In this document: positions 36,340 to 46,214 of the stretch, piece after piece | How positions within the stretch are numbered: the first letter of the stretch is position 1 | Layout: every line of letters starts with the position of its first letter | Assembly: GCA_002786915.1 (NCBI GenBank) | Contig: PCUV01000020.1 | Coordinates: forward strand, 1-59,159 | Origin: Comamonadaceae bacterium CG12_big_fil_rev_8_21_14_0_65_59_15 | Lineage (GTDB): Bacteria; Pseudomonadota; Gammaproteobacteria; Burkholderiales; Burkholderiaceae_C | Direction of reading: 5' to 3' | Length of the DNA stretch: 59,159 nt | Position numbers and translations under genes: made by a program | Notes under the pieces: generated by a model | What the model was told of the DNA's origin: nothing | What the model saw: the letters and a program-made list of their open reading frames with translations, nothing else | Databases searched by the model: none

Positions 36340-37253
36340 GACACTTTTTCCTTACCACCTAACCACCAGCGCGGCCAGGCCCAACGCCAGGACAGGCGCC
36401 GTCGGCGCAAGCCCAAGGTGTCAGCAGCGGCCAGGCGCACGTGGGCGACGCTGACCCGGTGGCCACCCTCGCCGTAAGCCAGCAACAGACATTTATGCGC
36501 CAACACGTTCACCAAGCGCGGCACGCCAGCGCTCCAGAGCGCAATCTGTTGCGCTGCCGCTGACGTAAACACGTCGGTGTCGGTGGACTCGGTTTGCGCC
36601 GCTACCGTCAAACGGTGCGCCAGATAACAGACCACTTGCTGCGGGTTCATCGGCCCAAGGTACGCGCTGAAAGTGATGCGCTGCAACAACTGGCGAATTT
36701 GCGGTTGCGCCAGCAGCGTGTCAAGCTCAGGCTGACCGAGCAACACCAGTTGCAGCAATTTTTGTTTTTCGGTTTCAAGGTTTGACAGCAGTCGCAGGCT
36801 TTCCAAACTGGCCAGCGGGATCGCCTGCGCTTCGTCAAGGCAGACCACCACACGCCTGCCACCTTGCGCGTGCTCAAGCAGCACCTGTTCCAGAATGCTC
36901 AACAAAATCCGGCGACTCGGCAAAGGCCGCGCCAACTGCTCATGCAAGGTACGATCGAGCTCATCCACACCCAACTCTTTCAACAACGCCAGCAGCAGAT
37001 CGTCTGGCCCCATGGCCGGGTTCGGAATATAGGCTGTAACGCATTCAGACTGCAACAGCGCCAGCAAGCGGCGGCACAAAACAGTTTTGCCGCAGCCCAC
37101 CTCGCCGACAATTTTCAGAAAACCTTCGCCGCTGCGCAGCGCCACCAACACGGTATTCAACGCAGCCTGGGCACTCTCGTGCGGGAAGAAAAACGCGCTG
37201 TCAGGGGTAATTGAAAAAGGCGCCTCGCGCAGCGCAAAATGGCGCAGGTACAT
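36336..37253 (-). CDS. mshM: MSHA biogenesis ATPase MshM (ExeA-like AAA)
   Basis: 305 residues. It starts MYLRHFALREAPFSITPDS, typical of the ExeA/MshM family. Walker A is GEVGCGKTVLCRRLL, Walker B RRVVVCLDEAQAI, and QLVLLGQPELDTLL follows. The family links ATPase activity to secretin assembly at the cell envelope. It lies between mshL and mshN, as in the Vibrio MSHA locus. Confidence 0.93.
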   Translation of the reverse strand: MYLRHFALREAPFSITPDSAFFFPHESAQAALNTVLVALRSGEGFLKIVGEVGCGKTVLCRRLLALLQSECVTAYIPNPAMGPDDLLLALLKELGVDELDRTLHEQLARPLPSRRILLSILEQVLLEHAQGGRRVVVCLDEAQAIPLASLESLRLLSNLETEKQKLLQLVLLGQPELDTLLAQPQIRQLLQRITFSAYLGPMNPQQVVCYLAHRLTVAAQTESTDTDVFTSAAAQQIALWSAGVPRLVNVLAHKCLLLAYGEGGHRVSVAHVRLAAADTLGLRRRRLSWRWAWPRWWLGGKEKVS

Positions 37254-37287
37254 GATCGCCCCGGTTCAATCCACCAATGGCTGGTCG

Positions 37288-39063
37288 CTATTGCACCGGC
37301 TCGTGCGTCTGCACGCTGCCGTCAATGCGAATCACACGCGCCCGTACCGCCTGCATATCGTCCAGTGCGGCGCGGCTACGGCGATTTTGTTCGTCCCAAT
37401 CGTGCTGGTTGCGGATGATGGTCGGCTTGATCAGTACCACCACTTCTTTCTTGCGCCCGCTATTGGCCTTGTTACCCAGCAGGAACGAGAACGGCGTGTT
37501 ACTGGAGCCGGGCAGTCCCGAAGACGTCAGGTTCGACTCAATTTGCATCAACCCGCCAATAGCCACAATTTTGCCGTCCTGGATGCGCACCAGCGTGTCA
37601 GACTCGTTGACGTTGCTTGAAGCCATCGGAAAACGATAGTTGCCGACCGTGCCTAGGTCAACCTGTTTGGTCTTTTCTGCCACCGTTACTACCGACGGAT
37701 GGACGTGCAGCGTGATCGTGTTGCCGTCGTCGATCTGTGGCGTCACGTCCAGCGAGATGCCCGAGAAAAACGGCGTCAGCGTGATGTCGGGCAACGTCGT
37801 GGTCGCACTCGCGGTTGCACTGCCAGCGGTGCTGGAGCCACCTGTAACGCCGGTCACAAAATATTCATCGGTGCCAACCTTGAGCACCGCCTTCTGGTTG
37901 TTGAGCGTGGCAATACGCGGGCTCGACAAAATCTGCACGTCGCCGCGCGTCTCCAAAAAGCCCAGCACCGCCTGGAAACCTTCGGTGGCAAAAGCAAGCC
38001 CAAACAAACCCGCTCCGGCAACAGGCAGCGCCACACTGTCGGCCAATAGCGCCGTGCCTGCTGCAAAACCAGGCAAATTTGCCTGCACACCACGCACCAG
38101 CGTGTTGCTGGTGGTGTTGCCGCTGAGCACACCAAACGCCCCGGTTGAATTGCCACTGTTTTTCAGGCCTGACCAGTCAATGCCGCTCTGATACCCGTCA
38201 CGCAATTCCACCTGAACAATCTTGGCCTCGAGCATGACCTGGCGCTCGACCGAAATTTGTGCCGCCTTCAAAAATTGAGCCACCTGACGCAATTCTTCGG
38301 GCATGGCCCGCACCGCCATGATGCCAGCCTGCGGGCTGGTGACCACACTGCGATCGGCACCGGGGCCAACCAGCCCCTTGACGGCGCTGGTCAACTCGGC
38401 CCAGTAATCGGTTTTGGAACTGGTCGAGACCCGGCTGCTTTCAGACTGGCTGCTGGCGCTGGCCGAGTTGGTGGTGGTCGCTGTCGTGTTGGCGTTGCTG
38501 TTACCGGCGGCCTGACCGCCACCCAACGAAACATGCACGTCGCTGTTGCCGCTGCGCTGCGAGTTGGGATAGTTGATGGTGAACACGCGCGTCTGCAAAG
38601 TGGGTGCATACACCGTGATGCGCCGCCCTTGCACTTTGAAGTCGTAGCCATACACGTCACGAATCGCGTCGAGCGCCTCGAGCACGGTCACACCGCGCAA
38701 CGTCACGGACAACTGCCCGGCCACGTCCGGGTGCATCAGCATGCTGTAGTGCGTATCGGCCACCAGGGCCAAAAACACCTGACGCGCCGGCGCGTTGTTG
38801 ACCAGTAAATCAATACGCGGTTCGGGCGGCGGTGGCACCGGCGCCGGAGCGGGTTCGGCCAACGCGTCGCTGACGCGAGCGGGCACGCTGGCTGAAGCTA
38901 CGCCAGCCGCAGACGAAGGAACTTCCGCCCGGATTGCCTCAGCAACGCTGGGTGTGCGCAGCGGCCGATCGGCTGAACAAGCCGTCAACAACAGGGACAA
39001 TACGCCCATGGCGCTAATAGCTGGCACCCGAGACCGAGGGCAGAAACACGTCAGTTCATTCAT
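37288..39063 (-). CDS. mshL: MSHA biogenesis secretin MshL
   Basis: 591 residues. A lipoprotein signal with lipobox LLTAC lies near residue 29. An N-terminal secretin/TonB short domain (DLLVNNAPARQVFLALVADT) is followed by a Ser/Asn-rich loop and the C-terminal secretin barrel (ILSSPRIATLNNQKAVLKVG, then GISLDVTPQIDDGNTITLHV). It forms the outer-membrane pore for the pilus. The preceding gene ends 17 bases upstream. Confidence 0.94.
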   Translation of the reverse strand: MNELTCFCPRSRVPAISAMGVLSLLLTACSADRPLRTPSVAEAIRAEVPSSAAGVASASVPARVSDALAEPAPAPVPPPPEPRIDLLVNNAPARQVFLALVADTHYSMLMHPDVAGQLSVTLRGVTVLEALDAIRDVYGYDFKVQGRRITVYAPTLQTRVFTINYPNSQRSGNSDVHVSLGGGQAAGNSNANTTATTTNSASASSQSESSRVSTSSKTDYWAELTSAVKGLVGPGADRSVVTSPQAGIMAVRAMPEELRQVAQFLKAAQISVERQVMLEAKIVQVELRDGYQSGIDWSGLKNSGNSTGAFGVLSGNTTSNTLVRGVQANLPGFAAGTALLADSVALPVAGAGLFGLAFATEGFQAVLGFLETRGDVQILSSPRIATLNNQKAVLKVGTDEYFVTGVTGGSSTAGSATASATTTLPDITLTPFFSGISLDVTPQIDDGNTITLHVHPSVVTVAEKTKQVDLGTVGNYRFPMASSNVNESDTLVRIQDGKIVAIGGLMQIESNLTSSGLPGSSNTPFSFLLGNKANSGRKKEVVVLIKPTIIRNQHDWDEQNRRSRAALDDMQAVRARVIRIDGSVQTHEPVQ

Positions 39064-39080
39064 TACAGATTCTTTGAATT

Positions 39081-39512
39081 TCAGTCAGATGAAAGTGGTC
39101 GGCTGGCGCGCAATTTACGCTGCTTGCTGGCCGCCACGGATGGCACAGGTTCGGGTGCGCCCAGATGGCGTTCGACCCCCGGAAAAACGCGAACTTTACG
39201 CAACACGCCGACCTCTCGCAACCAAACCTCGGTTTCTGTCAGACGTTCAATCCGTGCCGCACCAATCTTTTGGCCAACCGCATAAAGCCGCGCATCATGC
39301 ACCAGATAGGGTACGCCAGCGCGCACCATCAGCGCCATTTGACCCGCATCGATCAGACCTTTGGGCGGTACCACAGCACCCGATTCATTCTGGACCACCG
39401 GCGAACGGGTTGGATCACGCTCGGTTTGAGCATTGCAGTTCAGCGCTACGAGCAACAGCGTCAGCAGCACCAGGCGAAGGCCCAAGTTCGGTATCAGCGT
39501 ACTGCGGCTCAT
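39081..39512 (-). CDS. mshK: MSHA biogenesis protein, MshK-like
   Basis: 143 residues with a signal sequence (LRLVLLTLLLVALNCNAQ). The remainder (LIDAGQMALMVRAGVPYLVH, then VGVLRKVRVFP) has no domain I recognise with confidence. It is called MshK from its size, its export signal and its place between mshJ and mshL, as in known MSHA operons. The start overlaps the mshJ stop by 4 bases. Confidence 0.6.
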   Translation of the reverse strand: MSRSTLIPNLGLRLVLLTLLLVALNCNAQTERDPTRSPVVQNESGAVVPPKGLIDAGQMALMVRAGVPYLVHDARLYAVGQKIGAARIERLTETEVWLREVGVLRKVRVFPGVERHLGAPEPVPSVAASKQRKLRASRPLSSD

Positions 39513-40147
39513 TGCGCCACCTCGTCAAGCAAAAACAGTTGTAGCGTCAATTCGGCCGGCCCAGAGTCTGCCTTCAGACTCAAGCCACCCCAGCGCACAT
39601 AAGGCAACGCAGACTCCAGCGTGGCCACATAGCGTGTCAGGTCGGAATAGCTGCCTGACACTGTCAACGCCACCCCTCGGCGCAGCAAACCGGGCGGCAA
39701 ATGGCCAGCGCCCTGATCGTTACCGGGCCCGGGCAGCTCTGGCGGCAATGCCTCCGTGCGCAGCAGCGTCAAACCCGGCTGGCGTTTGAGCAAATGCACC
39801 AGCACCTGCGCCAGCGGCGTGCTGCCCTGTGTGCCAGGCAACAACTTTTGAATCTGCTGATTGACCTGAGCCATCTGGCTGACGGTTTGCGTCAGTTGTT
39901 CACGCACGGCACGATTGACGTCGTCCCGACCCGGATCAGCACGCAGTGCATCACGCAACGCGGACAACTCGGCGCTTTGCTTGACCAAACGCCCATCAAG
40001 CTGTCGATACGCCTGTTGCGCCGGCGCCAGCCACAAGGTATCCAGCGCTGCGGCCATCCCGACCAACACCGTGACAAACAAAATCAGCCGCTCGCGCACA
40101 CTCAACGCGTCAAGGCGCTGCACCAAGGCCTGCCAACGCTGCTTCAT
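39509..40147 (-). CDS. mshJ: MSHA biogenesis protein MshJ (PilO/GspM-like)
   Basis: 212 residues from ATG 40147 (MKQRWQALVQRLDALSVRER). One transmembrane helix (LILFVTVLVGMAAALDTLWL) is followed by a coiled coil and a ferredoxin-like periplasmic domain, the PilO/GspM plan. ATG 40147 overlaps the previous stop as ATGA. The longer frame only adds Gly/Ser-rich residues from the repeat in the upstream gene and is rejected. Confidence 0.85.
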   Translation of the reverse strand: MKQRWQALVQRLDALSVRERLILFVTVLVGMAAALDTLWLAPAQQAYRQLDGRLVKQSAELSALRDALRADPGRDDVNRAVREQLTQTVSQMAQVNQQIQKLLPGTQGSTPLAQVLVHLLKRQPGLTLLRTEALPPELPGPGNDQGAGHLPPGLLRRGVALTVSGSYSDLTRYVATLESALPYVRWGGLSLKADSGPAELTLQLFLLDEVAQ

Positions 40148-40857
40148 GGTTTGCCCCCGACTGCCGCCTGCACTGCCTGCACTGCCTGCACTGCCTGCAC
40201 TGCCTGTGCGGCCTGTGAAGCTGCTAATGCCGGTGCCACCAGCGCGGCCCGACTGACCAGATGAAACGACCATTGCGCTGGTGCCCCAGCAGCGCTAGCC
40301 GCAGGCGCCGGCAACCGTTCAACCTTGATCGCATCGAGCGTCTGTCCGCGCAGCAGATCGCTGGCAGCGAGCTTGCCAACCCAGTCGTTGAGCGCCTCCG
40401 GCACCAACGTATAGCCGACCACATCCAGCCGTGTCTCGTCGGTCTGGATCGTGCGCACCCAGGCTGTCCCAGGAATCGTCTGCGCCACTAACAGCAAGCG
40501 CGCCGCGTGCCCGCGACCCGGTTCATGGATGCCCTGAGTGATCGCAGCAAGCACCTGTTGACGGCGCTGCAACTCGGTTTGGCGCAATTCCTGCTCACGC
40601 AACAAGGCCACCCGATCGGGTCCGGCGCTGGACTGGGCGCTTGCCAGCGCGTCGCGAAGCGTGCCAAGTTCTTTGTCCTGCGCTTGCAAGGTTTGTCGCA
40701 GACTGTCAGCAGCGCGTTGCAGGTTCCAGACCCAGGCGGCAGTCACCACCGCGCCGCCCAGCAGCACGATCACCAGCGCCTGCACCAGCGTCTGCGCGGT
40801 AAAGCTCTCCTTGCGCTTGCGCAGCAGCGGAAGGTACAGGTTTATTTGTTGCGGCAT
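40144..40857 (-). CDS. PilN-like MSHA biogenesis protein
   Basis: 237 residues. The N-terminus MPQQINLYLPLLRKRKESFT is typical of PilN-type proteins; one transmembrane helix follows (VQALVIVLLGGAVVTAAWVW), then a coiled coil and a periplasmic domain. The C-terminus has an AQAVQAVQAVQAVQAAVG tail made by 9-bp repeats. It lies between mshI (PilM-like) and mshJ (PilO-like), so the three form the inner-membrane alignment complex. Some annotations call this gene mshI2. Confidence 0.82.
   Translation of the reverse strand: MPQQINLYLPLLRKRKESFTAQTLVQALVIVLLGGAVVTAAWVWNLQRAADSLRQTLQAQDKELGTLRDALASAQSSAGPDRVALLREQELRQTELQRRQQVLAAITQGIHEPGRGHAARLLLVAQTIPGTAWVRTIQTDETRLDVVGYTLVPEALNDWVGKLAASDLLRGQTLDAIKVERLPAPAASAAGAPAQWSFHLVSRAALVAPALAASQAAQAVQAVQAVQAVQAAVGGKP
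40166..40210 (-). repeat. 9-bp tandem repeat at the 3' end of the PilN-like gene
   Basis: About five copies of CACTGCCTG (plus strand) encode the Val-Gln-Ala units of the C-terminal tail. Being a multiple of three, expansion would lengthen the tail without a frameshift. It is a likely slippage hotspot. Confidence 0.8.
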
Positions 40858-40882
40858 GATGAGGTGATCGGGCAGCTACGCT

Positions 40883-41989
40883 TTAGGCCAACGCATCGCT
40901 ACGCAGCAACACACCCAGCAATGGAAAACAGCGCGCCAGGTCGGCTGCGGCAAGCGCTTCCAGGCCGGTAAAAACGGGCATGATATCCACCGCCGTGACC
41001 GTCTGCCCCAATTGCAATGTCAGCCAACTCGCCAGCTCAGCGCTGCGCGGGCCGGCAAAAACACGCACACGGTTGAGCGGCAGGCTCGACCAGGTGCGGT
41101 CCCACACGTCCAGCGAACGCTGCACCTCCAGCACCAAGCGCTGCGCCTTGTCGTCGTCGTCATTGGGTGTTGTTACCGAACTTTGCGGCGCCGTCGCCGC
41201 GTTGGGCGGGGCCGCGCTTTCGGCCAAAAAAACACTGTCCAAAGAAATGTCGCCGCCGCCGTGCTGCGGCACGTATTCCTGCACCGGAGTAAAACCATCA
41301 ACTTCGGGCGGCGCGGCCAGCACACCCTGGCCCCAGACCGCCGTCAAAAAACCCTCTGGAACATCAAAGCGTCGGGTGTAGAAAAGCTCTTCGTTCAGGC
41401 TGATCGTCAGCACCGCCTGCTGACCTTCGACTAATACCAACGCGGCGTTGGCGCGATCAAGCACGCCGTCGTGCTGCGCCAGCGTATTTTGGAGATTGCG
41501 CTGCGCGGTTTCCTGGATGTCGATCACCGACAACTGCGCGTCAATGGCTTGTGCCAAGGCGGTCACCCGCGCCACTTCAGCATTGGGCGCGGCCACCACA
41601 AACGAATGCCCACTGCCCTGCTGTCGGCCGTCGCCCACGCGCATCACGTCGATCGTGACGTCATCTACATGCGTTTGCAGCATGTCACGCACCTGGTAGC
41701 GCGCGGCCGAGCGCAGCTCTTCTGGAGGCACATTGGGCGTGTCAATTTGCAACAACTGGTATTGGTCAACCGACAGCATCAGCGTGGTGTCAAGCCCCTT
41801 GAAACCCAGTTCCAGCAGCGGTCGCGCGGCCTGGTCTGGGTTGTCACCGGTTTGCGCTATGACGCCCGCTTGGCGCAGCGCCATCACGCCGTCAACGGGC
41901 GCACTGGCCAACACATAGGCAAGCTCACCGTTGTGCCAGGAAAGCACCAGCTGTTCAGAGGATGGCTTGGCTTGCCAGGGCCAACGCAT
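40883..41989 (-). CDS. mshI: MSHA biogenesis protein MshI (PilM-like)
   Basis: 368 residues, actin-like PilM fold with no transmembrane segment: LVLSWHNGELAYVLAS at the start, ELRSAARYQVRDMLQTHVDD, and an ATPase-like core with NAALVLVEGQQAVLTISLN. It should sit on the cytoplasmic face and hold the PilN-like partner encoded next. It is the first gene of the I-(PilN)-J-K-L-M-N run; 159 bases separate it from mshQ and may hold its promoter. Confidence 0.85.
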   Translation of the reverse strand: MRWPWQAKPSSEQLVLSWHNGELAYVLASAPVDGVMALRQAGVIAQTGDNPDQAARPLLELGFKGLDTTLMLSVDQYQLLQIDTPNVPPEELRSAARYQVRDMLQTHVDDVTIDVMRVGDGRQQGSGHSFVVAAPNAEVARVTALAQAIDAQLSVIDIQETAQRNLQNTLAQHDGVLDRANAALVLVEGQQAVLTISLNEELFYTRRFDVPEGFLTAVWGQGVLAAPPEVDGFTPVQEYVPQHGGGDISLDSVFLAESAAPPNAATAPQSSVTTPNDDDDKAQRLVLEVQRSLDVWDRTWSSLPLNRVRVFAGPRSAELASWLTLQLGQTVTAVDIMPVFTGLEALAAADLARCFPLLGVLLRSDALA

Positions 41990-42084
41990 GGTCAGGCAAG
42001 CTCCTGGTACGGGGCGCCCGACGGTGACTTCAAGAGGAGAATCATGGTGGGTGAGAATACACGAAACAATCTAGCTCTTATTTT

Positions 42085-42121
42085 AGTAGCTAGTTGCGAA
42101 GATTGGGCAATTGGTCGAGGC
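42085..42121 (+). repeat. 37-nt dispersed repeat, degenerate copy 6
   Basis: Begins AGTAGCT with TAGCT mirrored upstream, has TTGCG at 10-14 and ends TGGTCGAGGC, all in register. It is weaker than the others. Located in the mshQ-mshI gap. Confidence 0.5.
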
Positions 42122-42148
42122 ATAAATTTTAAAATTTCAGGAACCCTC

Positions 42149-45100
42149 TCAATAGTTTTCCCGGCGGTAGATCAGGGGGGATTTGTAAATACCGAAGGTA
42201 GCGCGGCTGCCCGGGTTGGTGCCAAACCAGGGCATGTTGGCCGCCGTCGCAGGTGACTCGGTAGCTGCCACACAGGTAGTACCTGTAGCGGTGGCACTGA
42301 CATTCACCGCCAGATTGGTGCTGCCCTGGTTGCCTGCACCTGGCATGGTCAGCCTCAGACCCGGTGCGGGCAACTTGCCGCCAGACAGGGTGACACTGCC
42401 GGTGGGCGTGAGCTGGGTTTCACAGGCCGCCAGGCCACCGGTGTAGCCACTCATAACGATGCAGCTGATTGGCAAGACGGTGCAACTGTCAGCGCTGTTG
42501 GTGGTAAAAAAGCTTCCGGCCCAAAATTGCGCTTCCAGCGGCACGGGCAACGCCAGCAGTTCGGAGCCGTATGCGTTTTGCAGGCGCAGGCGGCCGTAGC
42601 GCAATCTGGGGCTGCCCGCAAGTGTGAAGGCGGTGCAAGAGCCGTCAGAGGTACCGGCCGTGTCAACTGTGCATGTCACATTGCTCTGGTCCATATTCCT
42701 ATTGATCAACTGCACACCGTCAGGGTCTACCACCGCCGCACCAACAGCCAACGTGTCATAAGGCCCCCACGTCGCATCCGCAGTGGTGCTGGTTGGCCTG
42801 GTGAATTGCGTAACTGCCAAGGCTGCTGCGCCGTCAGTCCATGACGAAGAATAAACAAGCCGACTGCCCAGTGGCGTGCCACTGTTGGCATTTTCTGCCT
42901 GTACGGTCACAACACCGTTGGCAAAACTTCCCCGGTAGTTGGCAGTTTTTCCGCCAGAGACATTTTTCGCGTCAATGGTGGCGGTCAGGCTAAACGGTTG
43001 TCCCATGTAAGTGAATGATCCGGCAGGACAAGCTTGCGTCAAATTTGAACTGACCACAGCAAAATGATCCGGTACGAAACGGCCGAAATATGCTGTTGTC
43101 GCAGTGTTTCCAAAATTGCAAGCGTATTTACCCCCAGCGTCAACAAACCCGGGCACACAGTCACCTGCAACCGCATCAATGGCAGTAAAAGTGTCATCGT
43201 AAACACCATTGCCAGCAAAGCTGAAATAACCCACCTCTGAATAAGTGAACGCCGCACCAGTGGCTATGCCTGTCAAGGCATTGGCGGCGTCAAAATTCCC
43301 GGCTACAACCCCAACTTGCAAGGCACCCACATGCGCTGTCACCTTGCTGGCATCCACCTTGGGTGCATGGCTGTACCCCACCACACCACTGGCTGCATTC
43401 AAAGTAAAGTTTGCGCCGGCTTTGACAAAGGGGGCAGCCGAAACACTGGCACCCGTGCCGTCAGCATTGGCACTGGTGGACACGGAAAAACTACCAGGCC
43501 GCACAGCAAAGTTATCACTGGAACACCCGACAATACTGGGGGACTGGTTGGCATCGGTCACGCGGCAGCGCAAATCAGGGTAGGCCTTGGCAACGGTTAT
43601 GCTGGCTAGAGCTTTGCGTCCGAGTTCGCTTGGCTGACCTGTTTTGGTGAAAATCAAGGGCTGGCTTACTGCCGGACTAACCGCCACCCGGCTCGCGCAA
43701 GCGGTAGCGCCAGAACCATCAACCAACTCAACCATGACGTTTTTATCGGCATCAGAGGCATAGGCGGTTTCTATTGCATCTGCAACACCGTCGCTGTTGC
43801 TGTCTTTGAGCGCAACTACGTCAAACGAAAACGGGACGCCAGCCAACTTGGAGTAAAGGTGCCCGCTCAAAGCATCTGCACCGCTCTCTACACAGTTGAA
43901 ATTGGCCGGCAAAGCGCCTTGACACGCATGCCTTGCGTGAAACAAATAATTGACTTCTGCCACGTTCAATTCACCATTGAATACACTGACTTCGTCAAGC
44001 CGCCCGCGAAAGCGATAGCCAGAATCGTTACCCCAACCACTCACCTGCAAGGTGCCTTGCACCACTGCATTGGCATTATTTGGCACCCCCATCCGTTGCG
44101 TCAGGCTACGCGGCGTGCCATCAATGTAGAGCTTGTTGGCACTCACCTGGTGGTTGGTAAACACGGCTACAACATGGTGCCAGCCATTGGCCAGCCCGGC
44201 TGAAGAGACACCAAAAACATCGCTGTTTGCGGTGTTGAATCCAAAGTTTCCGGACACCAGCCACAAGTCATGCAGGCGCCAACCAATGGGCATCACACCA
44301 TTGCTACCATCCCAATACATCCAGAAACTGACGCTGGTTTTAGCCCCTGAGAGCGTGTTCACGGGTAGCGAAGGAACAGTGATGGCACCACTGCCACCAC
44401 TGGAAAAGTTGGCATAACTGCAAGTACCAGGGTTGCCCGTCAACGCTGGCGCAGTTGATAAGGGCACGGGCAAGGGTGACCCGACCGCCGTGGCGTGCCG
44501 GTTGGCACCGCTGCTGTCCTTGATGTCACCCGCCGCGCCGCTCCAACTCGGTTCATCAAATCGGTACTGTCCGATCAAGGTTGCGGGTACCGGGCAAACG
44601 CGCAACGATCCGTTCCAATTTTTCCCCGCGGCTTCGTTGGTATAGATTGAACTGACTTCGCTGTCCGATAACACAGATGAAAAAACCTTAACCTCATCGA
44701 GCGATCCGGCGAAATAAACCGGCGTCCCACCGGTGTCTTCAATCCGACCCATGCTGGTAAACGGCTGCGTTACTGTTCCCGTTCCCGAGTTGACCGTACT
44801 TTGCAGGTTGCCGTCCACATACGCCTTGGTTTGACCCGAAGTGGCATCGCGAGTCAGCACCACATGGTGCCACTGCCCATCGTTGATGCTGCTGGTTGAC
44901 TTGGCGCCATTGGTATTGCCTTTCATGACACCGATGTGCCCGCTGGCATCGATCCAGCCCCAAAACACATCGTTAGCACCACCAGCCTCTTCAACCCCCG
45001 TTACGCCAGGTGCTTGCCACACTGTGTTGTTACCAATCTGGACTGTTTTTATCCACAAACTCATAGACGCCGTCCCTGAGAGCAACCCATCTATGCCACT

Positions 45101-46165
45101 CACTGAGACATATTGACTGATGCCATCAAAACCGCCCGCATTGCAAATCTGGCCAGCCGCAGTGACCGCACCACCAACCGCTTGTCCCACCATACCGCCA
45201 ACGACTGTATTTTTTACCTCACCTGCCGAGCCGCTCCAAAGCACCTCATCCATGCGCCAGTCAGCGGCAGGTGTTAGCGGGCAAACATGGGTCTGGTTAT
45301 AAGCTGCCGTCACTTGCGCTGAGGTGACTGTGCCGTTAAAAACCGCGACCTCATCAATGCGGCCAGAAAACCGGTATCCGTTATTTGGCTGCCAACCGCC
45401 GATACGCAAAGTGGAAGACACAAGAGCGGTGGAGTTATTCGGGGTACCACGACGCTGCGCCAGGGTTTGAACAACGCCGTCAATGTACAGCTGGTTGCCA
45501 GTGACGCTGCCATTGGTGAACACAGCCGCCACATGATGCCAGCCACCCGCCAAGCCGGTTGATGCGATGCCAAATACATCACTGTTTGCTGTATTGAAAC
45601 CAAAGCTGCCACCCACAAACCACAAGTCATGCAAATTCCAACCAATGGGCATCACACTATCGGTGCCATCCCAATACATCCAAAAAACTACCGACGTACG
45701 CGCATTCGGAGCCACTGAAACTGGCAAGCCAGACACTGAGAATGCACCACCATTGTTTTGTGGTCCTGAGGACACACCATAGCCGCAGGTTCCAGAACGG
45801 GCCGGATCAGTCACCGCCGTACCCGGCAACGGACTACCAATGGCCATGCCATTGAAAGGCCCGCCCGCATACCCGGCAGTGTCTTTCAATTCGCCCGGCA
45901 CGCCGGCGTACCCCGCCATATCTTCCAAATGCCATTGAGCGATCAGGGTTGCATCGGCTGCCGCAGCAAACACACCAAATGCTCCCAATATTGACATCAC
46001 TGCAAAGCGCCCCATCGAACGTAGCAAGCTTTGCATACGACGACGTGACTGCAACACCACCCCAGCCACCATAACGCCCGGTTTTGCCATCGCACATATC
46101 GCTAAAACTATAAATAAAAAAATAACGGTAAGCATTAATTTTTGGATATTCAATAGGGCTTTCAT
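42149..46165 (-). CDS. mshQ: MSHA biogenesis protein MshQ (LamG domains plus DUF6701)
   Basis: 1338 residues. A hydrophobic export signal precedes three LamG/concanavalin-like domains (roughly residues 70-300, 310-525 and 540-750); the first and third are close copies sharing SDVFG and GWHHV blocks. The second half is the MshQ/DUF6701 region (FAVRPGSFSVSTSANADG, then YFGRFVPDHFAVVSSN). The product is probably an adhesin or tip component of the pilus. The start is uncertain: ATG 46165 gives two hydrophobic segments, ATG 46036 or 46015 a single normal signal peptide. Confidence 0.9.
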   Translation of the reverse strand: MKALLNIQKLMLTVIFLFIVLAICAMAKPGVMVAGVVLQSRRRMQSLLRSMGRFAVMSILGAFGVFAAAADATLIAQWHLEDMAGYAGVPGELKDTAGYAGGPFNGMAIGSPLPGTAVTDPARSGTCGYGVSSGPQNNGGAFSVSGLPVSVAPNARTSVVFWMYWDGTDSVMPIGWNLHDLWFVGGSFGFNTANSDVFGIASTGLAGGWHHVAAVFTNGSVTGNQLYIDGVVQTLAQRRGTPNNSTALVSSTLRIGGWQPNNGYRFSGRIDEVAVFNGTVTSAQVTAAYNQTHVCPLTPAADWRMDEVLWSGSAGEVKNTVVGGMVGQAVGGAVTAAGQICNAGGFDGISQYVSVSGIDGLLSGTASMSLWIKTVQIGNNTVWQAPGVTGVEEAGGANDVFWGWIDASGHIGVMKGNTNGAKSTSSINDGQWHHVVLTRDATSGQTKAYVDGNLQSTVNSGTGTVTQPFTSMGRIEDTGGTPVYFAGSLDEVKVFSSVLSDSEVSSIYTNEAAGKNWNGSLRVCPVPATLIGQYRFDEPSWSGAAGDIKDSSGANRHATAVGSPLPVPLSTAPALTGNPGTCSYANFSSGGSGAITVPSLPVNTLSGAKTSVSFWMYWDGSNGVMPIGWRLHDLWLVSGNFGFNTANSDVFGVSSAGLANGWHHVVAVFTNHQVSANKLYIDGTPRSLTQRMGVPNNANAVVQGTLQVSGWGNDSGYRFRGRLDEVSVFNGELNVAEVNYLFHARHACQGALPANFNCVESGADALSGHLYSKLAGVPFSFDVVALKDSNSDGVADAIETAYASDADKNVMVELVDGSGATACASRVAVSPAVSQPLIFTKTGQPSELGRKALASITVAKAYPDLRCRVTDANQSPSIVGCSSDNFAVRPGSFSVSTSANADGTGASVSAAPFVKAGANFTLNAASGVVGYSHAPKVDASKVTAHVGALQVGVVAGNFDAANALTGIATGAAFTYSEVGYFSFAGNGVYDDTFTAIDAVAGDCVPGFVDAGGKYACNFGNTATTAYFGRFVPDHFAVVSSNLTQACPAGSFTYMGQPFSLTATIDAKNVSGGKTANYRGSFANGVVTVQAENANSGTPLGSRLVYSSSWTDGAAALAVTQFTRPTSTTADATWGPYDTLAVGAAVVDPDGVQLINRNMDQSNVTCTVDTAGTSDGSCTAFTLAGSPRLRYGRLRLQNAYGSELLALPVPLEAQFWAGSFFTTNSADSCTVLPISCIVMSGYTGGLAACETQLTPTGSVTLSGGKLPAPGLRLTMPGAGNQGSTNLAVNVSATATGTTCVAATESPATAANMPWFGTNPGSRATFGIYKSPLIYRRENY

Positions 46166-46214
46166 TTGACGAACTATATCTGGTTCTCAAGTCGCAAAGC
46201 GCATCGTGCAGAGT

